Assembly: GCA_002471665.1 (NCBI GenBank)
Contig: DKQK01000067.1
Location: forward strand, 1 to 34,365
DNA length: 34,365 nucleotides
Direction of reading: 5' to 3'
Source of the DNA: Gammaproteobacteria bacterium UBA7310
GTDB taxonomy: Bacteria > Pseudomonadota > Gammaproteobacteria > Pseudomonadales > Ketobacteraceae
In this document: positions 8,595 to 15,699 of the stretch, in pieces
How the letters are laid out: each line of letters starts with the position of its first letter
How positions within the stretch are numbered: position 1 is the stretch's first letter
Program-made: the position numbers and the translations under genes
The notes under the pieces: model-generated
What the model saw: the letters and a program-made list of their open reading frames with translations, nothing else
The model's database searches: none
What the model was told of the DNA's origin: nothing

Positions 8595-9305
8595 TCAACT
8601 CAAACCTACAACGGGGATTCCCGCGCCATGCACTGCAGCGCTCAGGTCTGAGGCCAGGAAGCCCACCACATTGGCCAAATCTTCCGGTTTCACCCATTTA
8701 CTATGATCAGCATCGGGCATCCCGTTTCGATTATTCGGCGTATCGATAACAGAAGGCATGATGCAATTGACATTAATATTCTTATCCCGCAACTCATCTG
8801 CCATGGTTTCGGTCAACCGCAGTACCGCGCTTTTCGATGCAATGTAGGCTCCCAGTTGGGCAACACCTTTTTGTGATGAGGCGGCCGAGACATTAATGAT
8901 CTTGCCACCACCCTGCTTCAGCATGGCCGGCACCGTGGCCGCGGCAGTATTCACAATGGAGCGGGCGTTGAGATCGAGCAGAAAGTTCCAGGTGGCATCG
9001 GTGGTTTCGTGCACCGCCTCGCCCATAATGAAGCCCCCTGCTATATTGGCCAACACATCGATGCGGCCGAATCGCCCTATTATCTGAGCAAACGCGTTGC
9101 TTGTTGATTCACGATTGGTTAGATCGCAGGACAACAGGATCTCCTTTTCCTCGTTACTGTTCGGAAACGCTTTACTGAGCAGTTCATCGCTGTAGTCAAT
9201 CAGGGCCAGCTTGGCATCCGCTTTGCGAAAGTAGTCTGCGATACTTTGACCAAGCCCCCCCGCTGCGCCGGTAATGACCACGATTTTATCGGTATAGTTA
9301 CTCAT
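8595..9305 (-). CDS. Short-chain dehydrogenase/reductase (SDR)
   Basis: This 236-residue classical SDR has the nucleotide-binding TGAAGGLG (12-19), the NIAGG structural motif (87-91), a catalytic serine in NVSAASS (138-144) and YIASK (Tyr154, Lys158). It would oxidise or reduce a hydroxyl/keto group with NAD(P). The start is placed at the ATG ending at 9303 because a GGAG ribosome site lies 9 bases upstream; a longer form from 9320 would include that site in its coding sequence. It sits 29 bases after the crotonase gene and 38 bases before the ligase gene, in one operon. Together with the second SDR at 10219 it could supply the 3-hydroxyacyl-CoA oxidation step or act on a ring or side-chain hydroxyl. 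Substrate unknown. Confidence 0.92.
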   Translation of the reverse strand: MSNYTDKIVVITGAAGGLGQSIADYFRKADAKLALIDYSDELLSKAFPNSNEEKEILLSCDLTNRESTSNAFAQIIGRFGRIDVLANIAGGFIMGEAVHETTDATWNFLLDLNARSIVNTAAATVPAMLKQGGGKIINVSAASSQKGVAQLGAYIASKSAVLRLTETMADELRDKNINVNCIMPSVIDTPNNRNGMPDADHSKWVKPEDLANVVGFLASDLSAAVHGAGIPVVGLS

Positions 9306-9334
9306 AATGACTGACTCCATAGGTAGGGCGTGTT

Positions 9335-10162
9335 TCAGGATTTAGGTTCTTTGCCTGCCTGTTTTAATTTCTCCAGATCCACGAGAACCGGAAAGCCACA
9401 TTGCGCTACCGCATTGCCATGGCCCAGAGAATGAATATCGAATACATTCTGGATGGCCGTATACTGACCCATTACATCCAGGGTCTGATTAACGGCACGT
9501 TTTGCCATTGCCAGTCCAAACGCCGGCATTTTTGCGATCTGAAGCGCAAGTTCCATGGCGCTGGAATCCAGCTCAGCCAAGGGAACAACCCGGTTCACCA
9601 TACCTAGCTCCCGAGCTTCTTCTGCCGTGATTGTGGAAGCAGTGAACAGCATCTCTTTCGCTTTGCGGGGCCCGAACTCCCAGGTGTGGCCGTGGTATTC
9701 CACCCCTCCAATCCCCATCATCACCACCGGGTCCCTGAACTTGGCATTGTCGGCCGCCAGGATCAGATCACAGGGCCAACATAACATCATTCCTGCCGCA
9801 ATGCAGGATCCCTGAACCACCGCAATGGATGGCTTTGGTATGTCGCGCCATTTGCGGCTGAATCCAAGAAAATGCTTACGTTCATGCATGTATAATTTCA
9901 TCATGCCTGCTTCAGCCTTGTCCTGCTCGAACTGAGCCTGAGCATTGCTGTTGGACATGTCGTGCCCGGCGGAAAAATGTTTACCGTTGGCCCGCAAGAT
10001 GATGACCTTAACCTGATCGTCTTCTGCGGCTTGGTCCCAGGCCTTATCCAGTTCAATCAATAATTCCCGGTTCTGTGCGTTGGCCTGTTCAGGTCGATTC
10101 AGGCTGATGACGGCGACCGGTCCCTCTACGGCGTAATCAATAGGGTTGCTTTCTTGGCTCAT
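9335..10162 (-). CDS. Crotonase-fold enoyl-CoA hydratase/isomerase family protein, atypical active site
   Basis: The protein has 275 residues with the crotonase fold and both oxyanion-hole segments, FSAGHDM (63-69) and GSCIAAGMML (118-127). In a by-eye alignment with rat mitochondrial crotonase, the two catalytic glutamates are not conserved. The first position falls on a methionine in AAGMML, and the second is in RDPVV (143-147) where PE is expected. Acidic residues remain nearby in GGVEYHGHTWEFG (152-164). It may therefore catalyse another crotonase-superfamily reaction such as isomerisation or C-C or thioester hydrolysis rather than simple hydration. The ATG has an AGGA ribosome site 8 bases upstream. 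It lies second in the operon, between the two SDR genes. Confidence 0.9.
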   Translation of the reverse strand: MSQESNPIDYAVEGPVAVISLNRPEQANAQNRELLIELDKAWDQAAEDDQVKVIILRANGKHFSAGHDMSNSNAQAQFEQDKAEAGMMKLYMHERKHFLGFSRKWRDIPKPSIAVVQGSCIAAGMMLCWPCDLILAADNAKFRDPVVMMGIGGVEYHGHTWEFGPRKAKEMLFTASTITAEEARELGMVNRVVPLAELDSSAMELALQIAKMPAFGLAMAKRAVNQTLDVMGQYTAIQNVFDIHSLGHGNAVAQCGFPVLVDLEKLKQAGKEPKS

Positions 10163-10218
10163 GATACTTGTCCTTGCAATGCATTGGGTTGCGGCGAATG
10201 TCGTTGTTGGTGTGGTTA

Positions 10219-10998
10219 TTATCTTGGCTGCATGCGAATTGCACCGTCCAGGCGGACAGTCTCGGCGTTTAAGTAACGGTTGCGAATCATTTCCAGTGCC
10301 ATGCTGGCGTACTCGTCAGGATGCCCCAGGCGGCGCGGATAAGGCACCATGGCGCCCAGCGCATCTTTCATTTCCTGAGGTGCCCTTGCCATGGCCGGAG
10401 TGTCGAAGATACCGGGTTGAATCGTATTAACACGTATCGCTTCCCGTGCAAGGTCACGGGCGATGGTCAGGGTCATACCCACTATACCCGCCTTTGCCGC
10501 AGAATACGCGGCCTGCCCCATCTGACCTTCCGAAGCCGCTGCCGAAGCGGTGTTTACAATAACACCCCGCTCCCCGTCTGCCAGATCCAGTGTCATCATT
10601 CCTGCAGCAGAGCGGGTGATACAGCGAAAGGTACCCACGGTATTCAAGCGCAAAACCCACTCGAACTGGTCCGTGGGAAACATTTTGATCTCGCCGGTTT
10701 TTTTGTCCCGACGCACCGTTGGAATGGCGTTGCCTCCACCGGCACAACAGACCAGCACTCTTTCCTGGCCATTGGCTTCGCGGGCGTGGGTAAATGCCTG
10801 ATCAACGCTCTCATCAGACAGCACATCACATTCACAGAATACGGCACCGGTTTCCTCAGCCATTTGCATGCCAAGATCCTTGTTCATATCGAATATGGCA
10901 ACCTTTACACCTTGTGCTCGCAGCGCCTGGACAGTGGCCAGGCCAAGCCCTGAAGCGCCACCCGTTACCACCGCCGCGAGCGTAGAATCGATCTTCAT
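10219..10998 (-). CDS. SDR, 3-hydroxyacyl-CoA dehydrogenase type 2-like
   Basis: This 259-residue SDR has TGGASGLG (12-19), CCAGGGN (84-90), the catalytic Ser152, and YSAAK (Tyr165, Lys169). The C-terminal half, running through IRVNTIQPGIFDTPAM and ending in VRLDGAIRMQPR, closely follows human HSD17B10-type 3-hydroxyacyl-CoA dehydrogenases, so oxidation of a 3-hydroxyacyl-CoA (possibly branched or steroid-like) with NAD is the best call. The ATG is preceded by AAGGA 8 bases upstream. It is the first gene of the leftward operon and is divergent from the CoA-transferase at 11216. The intergenic operator at 11120-11130 and minus-strand TATAAT boxes suggest where it is controlled. Confidence 0.93.
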   Translation of the reverse strand: MKIDSTLAAVVTGGASGLGLATVQALRAQGVKVAIFDMNKDLGMQMAEETGAVFCECDVLSDESVDQAFTHAREANGQERVLVCCAGGGNAIPTVRRDKKTGEIKMFPTDQFEWVLRLNTVGTFRCITRSAAGMMTLDLADGERGVIVNTASAAASEGQMGQAAYSAAKAGIVGMTLTIARDLAREAIRVNTIQPGIFDTPAMARAPQEMKDALGAMVPYPRRLGHPDEYASMALEMIRNRYLNAETVRLDGAIRMQPR

Positions 10999-11111
10999 TG
11001 TATTGGTCCTTCGCTAAAAGCCTGCAGTCTAGTTTTACAAAATACATTGTTAATTCAGGGCTTTATGTGCATGCCCTGTAATCATGGCGGCCATGGTGGT
11101 TGCGCCAAGTG

Positions 11112-11117
11112 ATTATA
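11112..11117 (-). promoter_or_regulatory. Possible -10 box for the leftward operon
   Basis: On the minus strand this reads TATAAT, a perfect -10 match, lying directly downstream of the operator at 11120-11130. A second minus-strand TATAAT occurs at 11140-11145. No good -35 sequence is visible, so this is suggestive only. Confidence 0.35.
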
Positions 11118-11119
11118 TA

Positions 11120-11130
11120 CAACAGTGTTG
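11120..11130. promoter_or_regulatory. Candidate TetR-type operator 2 (CAACAGTGTTG)
   Basis: This is a perfect 5+1+5 palindrome; the dyad extends one more pair each side to ACAACAGTGTTGT (11119-11131). It lies midway between the divergent SDR (10998) and CoA-transferase (11216) genes and matches the copy in the tetR promoter at 32841 in all but the central base. A bound repressor would cover the promoter region for the leftward operon and probably the rightward one. Confidence 0.6.
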
Positions 11131-11215
11131 TTGTTTAGTATTATACCTTGAAAATCTCGTATAAATCCAACGTCTTTATCGCTGGACACGCACTGCAGAG
11201 GAGCCGAAGAAATCC

Positions 11216-12442
11216 ATGACTCAAGTAATGAAAGGCGTGAAAGTCCTTGAGGTTGCACAATTTACCTTTGTACCGGCAGCTGGCGCTATTCTGGCTGACT
11301 GGGGGGCTGATGTGATCAAAATCGAGCATCCGCTACGCGGCGATACCCAGCGTGGTTTTGTTAATATGGGGGGAATGAAAATCGACCCTCAGCGCAACAC
11401 CATGATGGAGCACGCCAACCGCGGCAAGCGTAGTGTTGGCATCGATATTTCCAACCCGGAGGGGGTTGAGTTGCTGTATGAGATCGCCAAAACCGCAGAT
11501 GTCTTTATTACCAATTATCTGCCCTTTCAACGCCAAAAGCTCAAGATTGATGTAGAGCACATTCGGGCAGTCAATCCAGACATTATCTATGCCCGCGGCA
11601 GCGCATACGGTGATAAAGGCCCGGAGCGGGACACCGGTGGCTTTGATGGTACCGCCTTCTGGTCCCGCAGCGGGGTTGGACATTCCATGTCGCCCGCCGA
11701 ACTGGGTCAACCTCTGGCGCAGGGGATTGCGGCATTCGGCGATTCCATTGGCGGCATGAACATCGCCGGAGGGGTGGCCGCAGCACTGTTTCATCGCCTG
11801 CGAACCGGTGAAACCAGTGAGTTGGATGTATCGCTGCTCAGCACCGCCTGGTGGGCTGCCGGCTCTGCGGTGGATTTGTTTATTGAGAAAGGCGACATCG
11901 TGCGCAATCGCATGCCCCGTTCAGGTGGCAATCCAGGCAATCCATTTACCGGAAATTACTCCACTGCAGACGGCGGTACCATCAACCTCTGCATTATTAC
12001 CCCGGGAGCTTACATCCGGGATACGTTTGCCCATCTGGGTATTCCTGAAGCCGCTGATGACGAGCGTTTTTCCACACCCGAGGCCTTGATGAAAAACTGG
12101 AGTGATGCCAGTGACCTCATCGCTGCTGCATTTGCCAGCCAACCGTTCAATTATTGGCGCCAGCACCTTAAAACCATGAAGGGTCAATGGGCACCCATTC
12201 AGAGTTTGTTGGACCTTGCCAGTGATGAACAGGCGCTCGCCAATGATATGCTGTTTGAAGTTGAGTCGGTGGATGGAGGCGCTCCCATTAAGCTGGTGCG
12301 CGGCCCTGTGCAGTTTAATCATCAATCTGTAACCAACACCCGGGCACCTCAGGCCTCTGAGCACACCGAAACCTATCTGATGGAATTGGGCCTGGAGTGG
12401 GATCGTATCGAGCAACTGAAGTCCAAGGGTGCCATTGCCTGA
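11216..12442 (+). CDS. Family III CoA-transferase (CaiB/BaiF/Frc type)
   Basis: This 408-residue protein has the family III fold. The N-terminal MKGVKVLEVAQFTFVPAAG and ADWGADVIKIEHP (28-39) bind CoA, and the conserved aspartate that forms the acyl anhydride lies in FGDSIGGM (Asp176). Members transfer CoA between acids or, as in alpha-methylacyl-CoA racemase, epimerise a methyl branch; the sequence alone does not separate these. A racemase-like role would suit a branched side chain, and a transferase role would complement the two ligases. The ATG at 11216 has an AGGAG 13 bases upstream, rather distant. It starts a rightward transcription unit with the small protein at 12491 and the ligase at 12792, opposite operator 2. 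Confidence 0.9.
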   Translation: MTQVMKGVKVLEVAQFTFVPAAGAILADWGADVIKIEHPLRGDTQRGFVNMGGMKIDPQRNTMMEHANRGKRSVGIDISNPEGVELLYEIAKTADVFITNYLPFQRQKLKIDVEHIRAVNPDIIYARGSAYGDKGPERDTGGFDGTAFWSRSGVGHSMSPAELGQPLAQGIAAFGDSIGGMNIAGGVAAALFHRLRTGETSELDVSLLSTAWWAAGSAVDLFIEKGDIVRNRMPRSGGNPGNPFTGNYSTADGGTINLCIITPGAYIRDTFAHLGIPEAADDERFSTPEALMKNWSDASDLIAAAFASQPFNYWRQHLKTMKGQWAPIQSLLDLASDEQALANDMLFEVESVDGGAPIKLVRGPVQFNHQSVTNTRAPQASEHTETYLMELGLEWDRIEQLKSKGAIA

Positions 12443-12456
12443 TGCCTGATGCCTGA
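12436..12456 (+). repeat. Three tandem copies of TGCCTGA
   Basis: Three exact 7-base copies run from 12436 to 12456. The first contains the stop codon of the CoA-transferase gene. A change of copy number by slippage would alter the spacing to the next gene without changing the upstream protein. Confidence 0.85.
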
Positions 12457-12490
12457 TAGGACAGATCAACATAACTATAACGAGAGTATT

Positions 12491-12781
12491 ATGAAGCCAG
12501 GAACGAAACTTAAAAGCGCAGTTTGCGAAACCGAAGTCATGGTCATTAAGGGAAGCGATGCTGTAGTTCATTGTGGTGGTCAGCCTATGTCGGAATCCCC
12601 GGAGCGCACACCGGATGCCCTGGACGCGGCCTTTTCTGAAGGTACCAAAGTGGGTAAGCGTTACGTGGATGATGGTGGTGCAGTTGAACTGCTTTGCGTA
12701 AAAGCAGGAAAAGGGTCTCTGTCGATGGCAGGCAACCCGCTTCGCATTAAAGACAGCAAGCCTTTACCATCGTCTGACTGA
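12491..12781 (+). CDS. Conserved-looking small three-cysteine protein, unknown function
   Basis: This 96-residue soluble protein has no signal peptide or membrane segment. The start is the ATG at 12491, which has a GAG-rich ribosome site just upstream; an earlier ATG at 12449 lies within the TGCCTGA repeats and has none. Cysteines occur at 12, 28 and 69. Two segments look like a loose internal repeat: VVHCGGQPM (25-33) and SLSMAGNPL (76-84), each following an upstream cysteine. The C-terminus ends in KPLPSSD. The gene ends 10 bases before the ligase gene, so the two are probably translated together, and the protein may be a partner, carrier or metal-binding accessory of that ligase. I recognise no named family and assign no function. 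Confidence 0.8.
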   Translation: MKPGTKLKSAVCETEVMVIKGSDAVVHCGGQPMSESPERTPDALDAAFSEGTKVGKRYVDDGGAVELLCVKAGKGSLSMAGNPLRIKDSKPLPSSD

Positions 12782-12791
12782 AGGTTTTCTA

Positions 12792-14291
12792 ATGAATATA
12801 TCGCTGATTCTGCAGATGGCCGCGGAGGCCGAACCCGATCGAACGGCATTGGTTTGCAACGGGCGCCGATGGACCTATGGCAGCTTATGGCAGGCAGCCA
12901 ACGGCGCTGCCGTTAGTATCAGTCGTAGCGGCTGCTCATACGTGGCACTGCTTGATGAAAGCAGCGAAGCCACTGCTATTGCACTGTTTGGAGCCGCCCT
13001 GGCAGGAGTTCCCTATGTGCCGCTTAACTACAGGTTAGCTGATGCCGATCTGGCCGCCCTGCTGCACCGGATCAAGCCTGCGTATGCGGTGGGGGATGTT
13101 GAGCGTATTGCCCGTCTCGACCCGGAAGGAAGTCATCGTTGCCTGCAACGTGGGGATTTTGTCGCTGCTGCGGATTCCATCACCGAGCCGTTCGAAGAAA
13201 AGCAACTTGAAGATGGCGCAGTGGCCGCGCAGATATTTACCAGTGGCACAACCTCTGCGCCCAAGGCCGCGTTGTTGAAACATGAAAATTTGCTCTCCTA
13301 TATACTGGGTACAGTGGAATTCGGCTCCGCAGATCCAGAGGAAGGCAGCTTGGTGTGCGTGCCACCCTATCATATTGCGGGTATAGCGGCTTTATTAAGT
13401 TCGATTTATTCATTACGAAAAATAGTGCTGCTGCCGGCTTTTGATCCGGATGCCTGGTTGACACTGGTCAGCGAAGAAAAAGTAAGTAATGCCTTTGTTG
13501 TGCCCACCATGCTGTCACGCATTATTGGTCGTATTGATGAAAACGATTTGAAGCTCGATCTTTCAAGTTTGCAGGCCATTGCCTATGGTGGCGGGCCCAT
13601 GCCTTTGTCGGTCATTCAACGGGCCATGGAATTGTTTCCGGAATGTGGATTTACCAACGCCTACGGTCTGACTGAAACCAGTTCAACCATCGCCCTGCTA
13701 AGCCCCGACGATCACCGAGCGGCATTCGCTTCCACTGACCCTGCTGTGCGTATGCGCTTGGGATCAGTGGGTCGCCCTTTACCGGCGATAGAACTGGAAA
13801 TCCGCGATGAGGCAGGCCGTGTACTGCCTGCCGGTGAGCGTGGCGAAATTTATGTGCGTGGTGAGCAGGTATCAGGTGAGTATCGTGAACGTACCGCCCT
13901 TGATGCCGAAGGCTGGTTTGCTACCCGGGATGCCGGCTGGCTTGATCACGATGGGTACTTGTTTCTCGGCGGGCGCGCGGATGATGTCATCGTCAGAGGC
14001 GGTGAGAATATTTCGCCGGCGGAAATTGAGGAAGTCCTGATGACCCACCCGGCCATTGCTGACGCCGCGGCAGTAGCTGTACCTTCTGCGGAATGGGGGG
14101 AGGCAGTGGGCATTGCGGTAACCTGCAAGCCGGATAGCACCATTCCTGATGATGCCGAACTCAAGATGCTGATAAAAAATCGGCTGCGTTCGTCCAGGGT
14201 TCCGGAGCGCGTTGCTGTTCTTGAGGCATTGCCCTATAACGAAATGGGGAAACTGTTACGTAGAGAAATCAGAAAGCTGTTTAGTGAATAA
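12792..14291 (+). CDS. AMP-dependent acyl-CoA synthetase (ligase), second copy
   Basis: The protein has 499 residues of the adenylate-forming family. The phosphate loop is FTSGTTSAPK (149-158), where the usual glycine after TSGTT is serine. The other motifs are standard: AYGLTETSST, RDAGWLDHDGYLFLGGRADD, VRGGENISPAEIEE and the C-terminal catalytic lysine in NEMGKLLRREI (Lys487). It would make an acyl-CoA from an unidentified acid. GAAGG lies 7 bases before the ATG. It shares only general family motifs with the ligase at 7060, so it is not a recent duplicate and probably has a different substrate. It closes the rightward unit starting at 11216 and ends 72 bases before the convergent thiolase gene, with a hairpin between. 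Confidence 0.93.
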   Translation: MNISLILQMAAEAEPDRTALVCNGRRWTYGSLWQAANGAAVSISRSGCSYVALLDESSEATAIALFGAALAGVPYVPLNYRLADADLAALLHRIKPAYAVGDVERIARLDPEGSHRCLQRGDFVAAADSITEPFEEKQLEDGAVAAQIFTSGTTSAPKAALLKHENLLSYILGTVEFGSADPEEGSLVCVPPYHIAGIAALLSSIYSLRKIVLLPAFDPDAWLTLVSEEKVSNAFVVPTMLSRIIGRIDENDLKLDLSSLQAIAYGGGPMPLSVIQRAMELFPECGFTNAYGLTETSSTIALLSPDDHRAAFASTDPAVRMRLGSVGRPLPAIELEIRDEAGRVLPAGERGEIYVRGEQVSGEYRERTALDAEGWFATRDAGWLDHDGYLFLGGRADDVIVRGGENISPAEIEEVLMTHPAIADAAAVAVPSAEWGEAVGIAVTCKPDSTIPDDAELKMLIKNRLRSSRVPERVAVLEALPYNEMGKLLRREIRKLFSE

Positions 14292-14303
14292 CGTTAAGAC
14301 TCT

Positions 14304-14342
14304 ACAGCCACCTTATTCAGGTTGTCAGAATCAGGTGGCTGT
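14304..14342. terminator. Bidirectional hairpin terminator between convergent genes
   Basis: Arms acagccacct (14304-14313) and aggtggctgt (14333-14342) pair perfectly. After one mismatch the stem continues with attc/gaat around a 9-base loop. It lies between the convergent ligase (ends 14291) and thiolase (ends 14363) genes. There is no strong T-run, so termination efficiency is uncertain. Confidence 0.6.
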
Positions 14343-14362
14343 GTAATCTTAGCTATGTTTGA

Positions 14363-15616
14363 TTAAACACGTTCAATGATCATGGCGGGTGCCATTCCTC
14401 CTGCCGCACACATGGTTATCAGGCCTCGCTTCAGGTCCCTTCTTTCCAGCTCATCAAGCACTGTGCCAATCAAAACCGCGCCGGTTGCACCAATAGGATG
14501 ACCCAGAGCAATGGCGCCGCCATTGACATTGATTTTGTTCCGATCGATGTTAAGGTCGCGTATAAATTTTTCAACCACTACGGCGAAGGCCTCGTTGACC
14601 TCCCAAAGATCGATGTCGGCTACGGTTAAGCCCGCTTTGGCCAATACTTTCTGTGCCGCTGGTACGGGTGCGTTTAACATCAGCGTGGGGTCGCCCCCCA
14701 TATTGGCGGCGGCTACCACACGGGCCCTTGGTTTCCACCCCTGTCGATTGGCATAAGATTTTGATGCCATCAGTAACGCTGCCGCACCGTCAACAACGCC
14801 GGAAGAGTTACCCGGATGATGAAAATGGCCGATTTGCAGATCAGGATAGCGACGGTTTATCAGTTGCCGAAAGGTTGTACCTTCGGCATTGGCAGGCAAA
14901 TCAGCAACCTTGGCAAAGCTGGGTTTCAATGCCGCCAGATCCGCCATGGTGGTTTGTGGCCTGGGGTGTTCATCACGGTCCAGCACAAGCTTGCCCTGGT
15001 CATCAAACACCGGGACAATGGACTTGTCAAAACGCCCTTCTTCTATGGCCATCGCTGCGCGGCGCTGGCTTTCCAACGCGTACTCATCCAATGCCGAGCG
15101 ATCAATACCTTCCAGGGATGCAATGGCATCGGCACACAAGCCCTGATGGGATTGTGGGTGACGGGCCTGTAGCCGTGCATTGCCGGAACCAATTCCTAAG
15201 GATTTGAAACCGGCTTCCATTTCTTTCATGCCAAGTGCCGTTATCAGGGACATCATTTCCGTGCCACCGGCAATAATCAGATCTTCAAACCCGGAGATCA
15301 GCTGGCCCGCGGCCAGGTTGGCAGCACTGAGGCCACTACCGCAAAAGCGATCCAACGTTATACCGCTGGCGCAGACATCAAACCCGGCATCCAATGCCGC
15401 CATGCGCCCCAGGTCACCACCCTGCTGCCCCTTTTGGGCACTGGTTCCCCAAATGACGTCATCAACTTCTTTGGTGTTTATGTTGTTGCGTTCCTGGAGG
15501 GCCTTGAGTACAACAGCAGCCAAATGTTGAGGATGCATGTTCACCAGAGCGCCCTTGCCTACTTTTCCAGTTCCGCGAGGCGTTCGAACCGCATCGATGA
15601 TAAACGCTTCGGACAT
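14363..15616 (-). CDS. Thiolase (acetyl-CoA C-acyltransferase)
   Basis: This 417-residue thiolase has the complete catalytic set: the nucleophile in LDRFCGSG (Cys92), NEAFA, GGAIALGHPIGATG (His373) and the C-terminal CAAGGMAPAMIIERV (Cys403). It would cleave a 3-ketoacyl-CoA with CoA, releasing acetyl-CoA or propionyl-CoA, as the last step of a beta-oxidation turn. The middle (about 205-265) is longer than in FadA-type enzymes. The ATG has an AGAGAG ribosome site. It is the last gene of the leftward unit after the amidohydrolase, separated by 83 bases that contain a hairpin (15667-15690). It contrasts directly with the cysteine-less thiolase-fold protein three genes upstream. Confidence 0.95.
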   Translation of the reverse strand: MSEAFIIDAVRTPRGTGKVGKGALVNMHPQHLAAVVLKALQERNNINTKEVDDVIWGTSAQKGQQGGDLGRMAALDAGFDVCASGITLDRFCGSGLSAANLAAGQLISGFEDLIIAGGTEMMSLITALGMKEMEAGFKSLGIGSGNARLQARHPQSHQGLCADAIASLEGIDRSALDEYALESQRRAAMAIEEGRFDKSIVPVFDDQGKLVLDRDEHPRPQTTMADLAALKPSFAKVADLPANAEGTTFRQLINRRYPDLQIGHFHHPGNSSGVVDGAAALLMASKSYANRQGWKPRARVVAAANMGGDPTLMLNAPVPAAQKVLAKAGLTVADIDLWEVNEAFAVVVEKFIRDLNIDRNKINVNGGAIALGHPIGATGAVLIGTVLDELERRDLKRGLITMCAAGGMAPAMIIERV

Positions 15617-15666
15617 GGTTTTGCTCTCTCTTCAGTTTAAAGGTCGTAATATCCCATGGTACAGCA

Positions 15667-15690
15667 AGGCGGGAGTACGGGCTCCCGCCT
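15667..15690 (-). terminator. Intergenic GC-rich hairpin (terminator or attenuator)
   Basis: A perfect 9-base stem (aggcgggag / ctcccgcct) with a 6-base loop lies between the amidohydrolase stop and the thiolase start, on the same strand. On the minus strand it is followed by TTGCTGT, only a weak T-run. It may reduce read-through into the thiolase gene or protect the upstream message. Confidence 0.45.
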
Positions 15691-15699
15691 CCGTTTGCA

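Noticed and set aside
10321..10953. A 210-codon plus-strand open frame
   Set aside because: It lies wholly antisense to the SDR gene at 10219-10998, whose motifs are unmistakable, and its translation has no recognisable domain.
11037..11050. ACAA-N6-TTGT near the start of the left operon
   Set aside because: The spacing differs from the operator motif and the dyad is only four bases per arm.
11921..12571. A 216-codon minus-strand open frame
   Set aside because: It is antisense to the CoA-transferase and small-protein genes and resembles no protein family.
14653..15207. A 184-codon plus-strand open frame
   Set aside because: It is antisense to the thiolase gene, which has all catalytic motifs.
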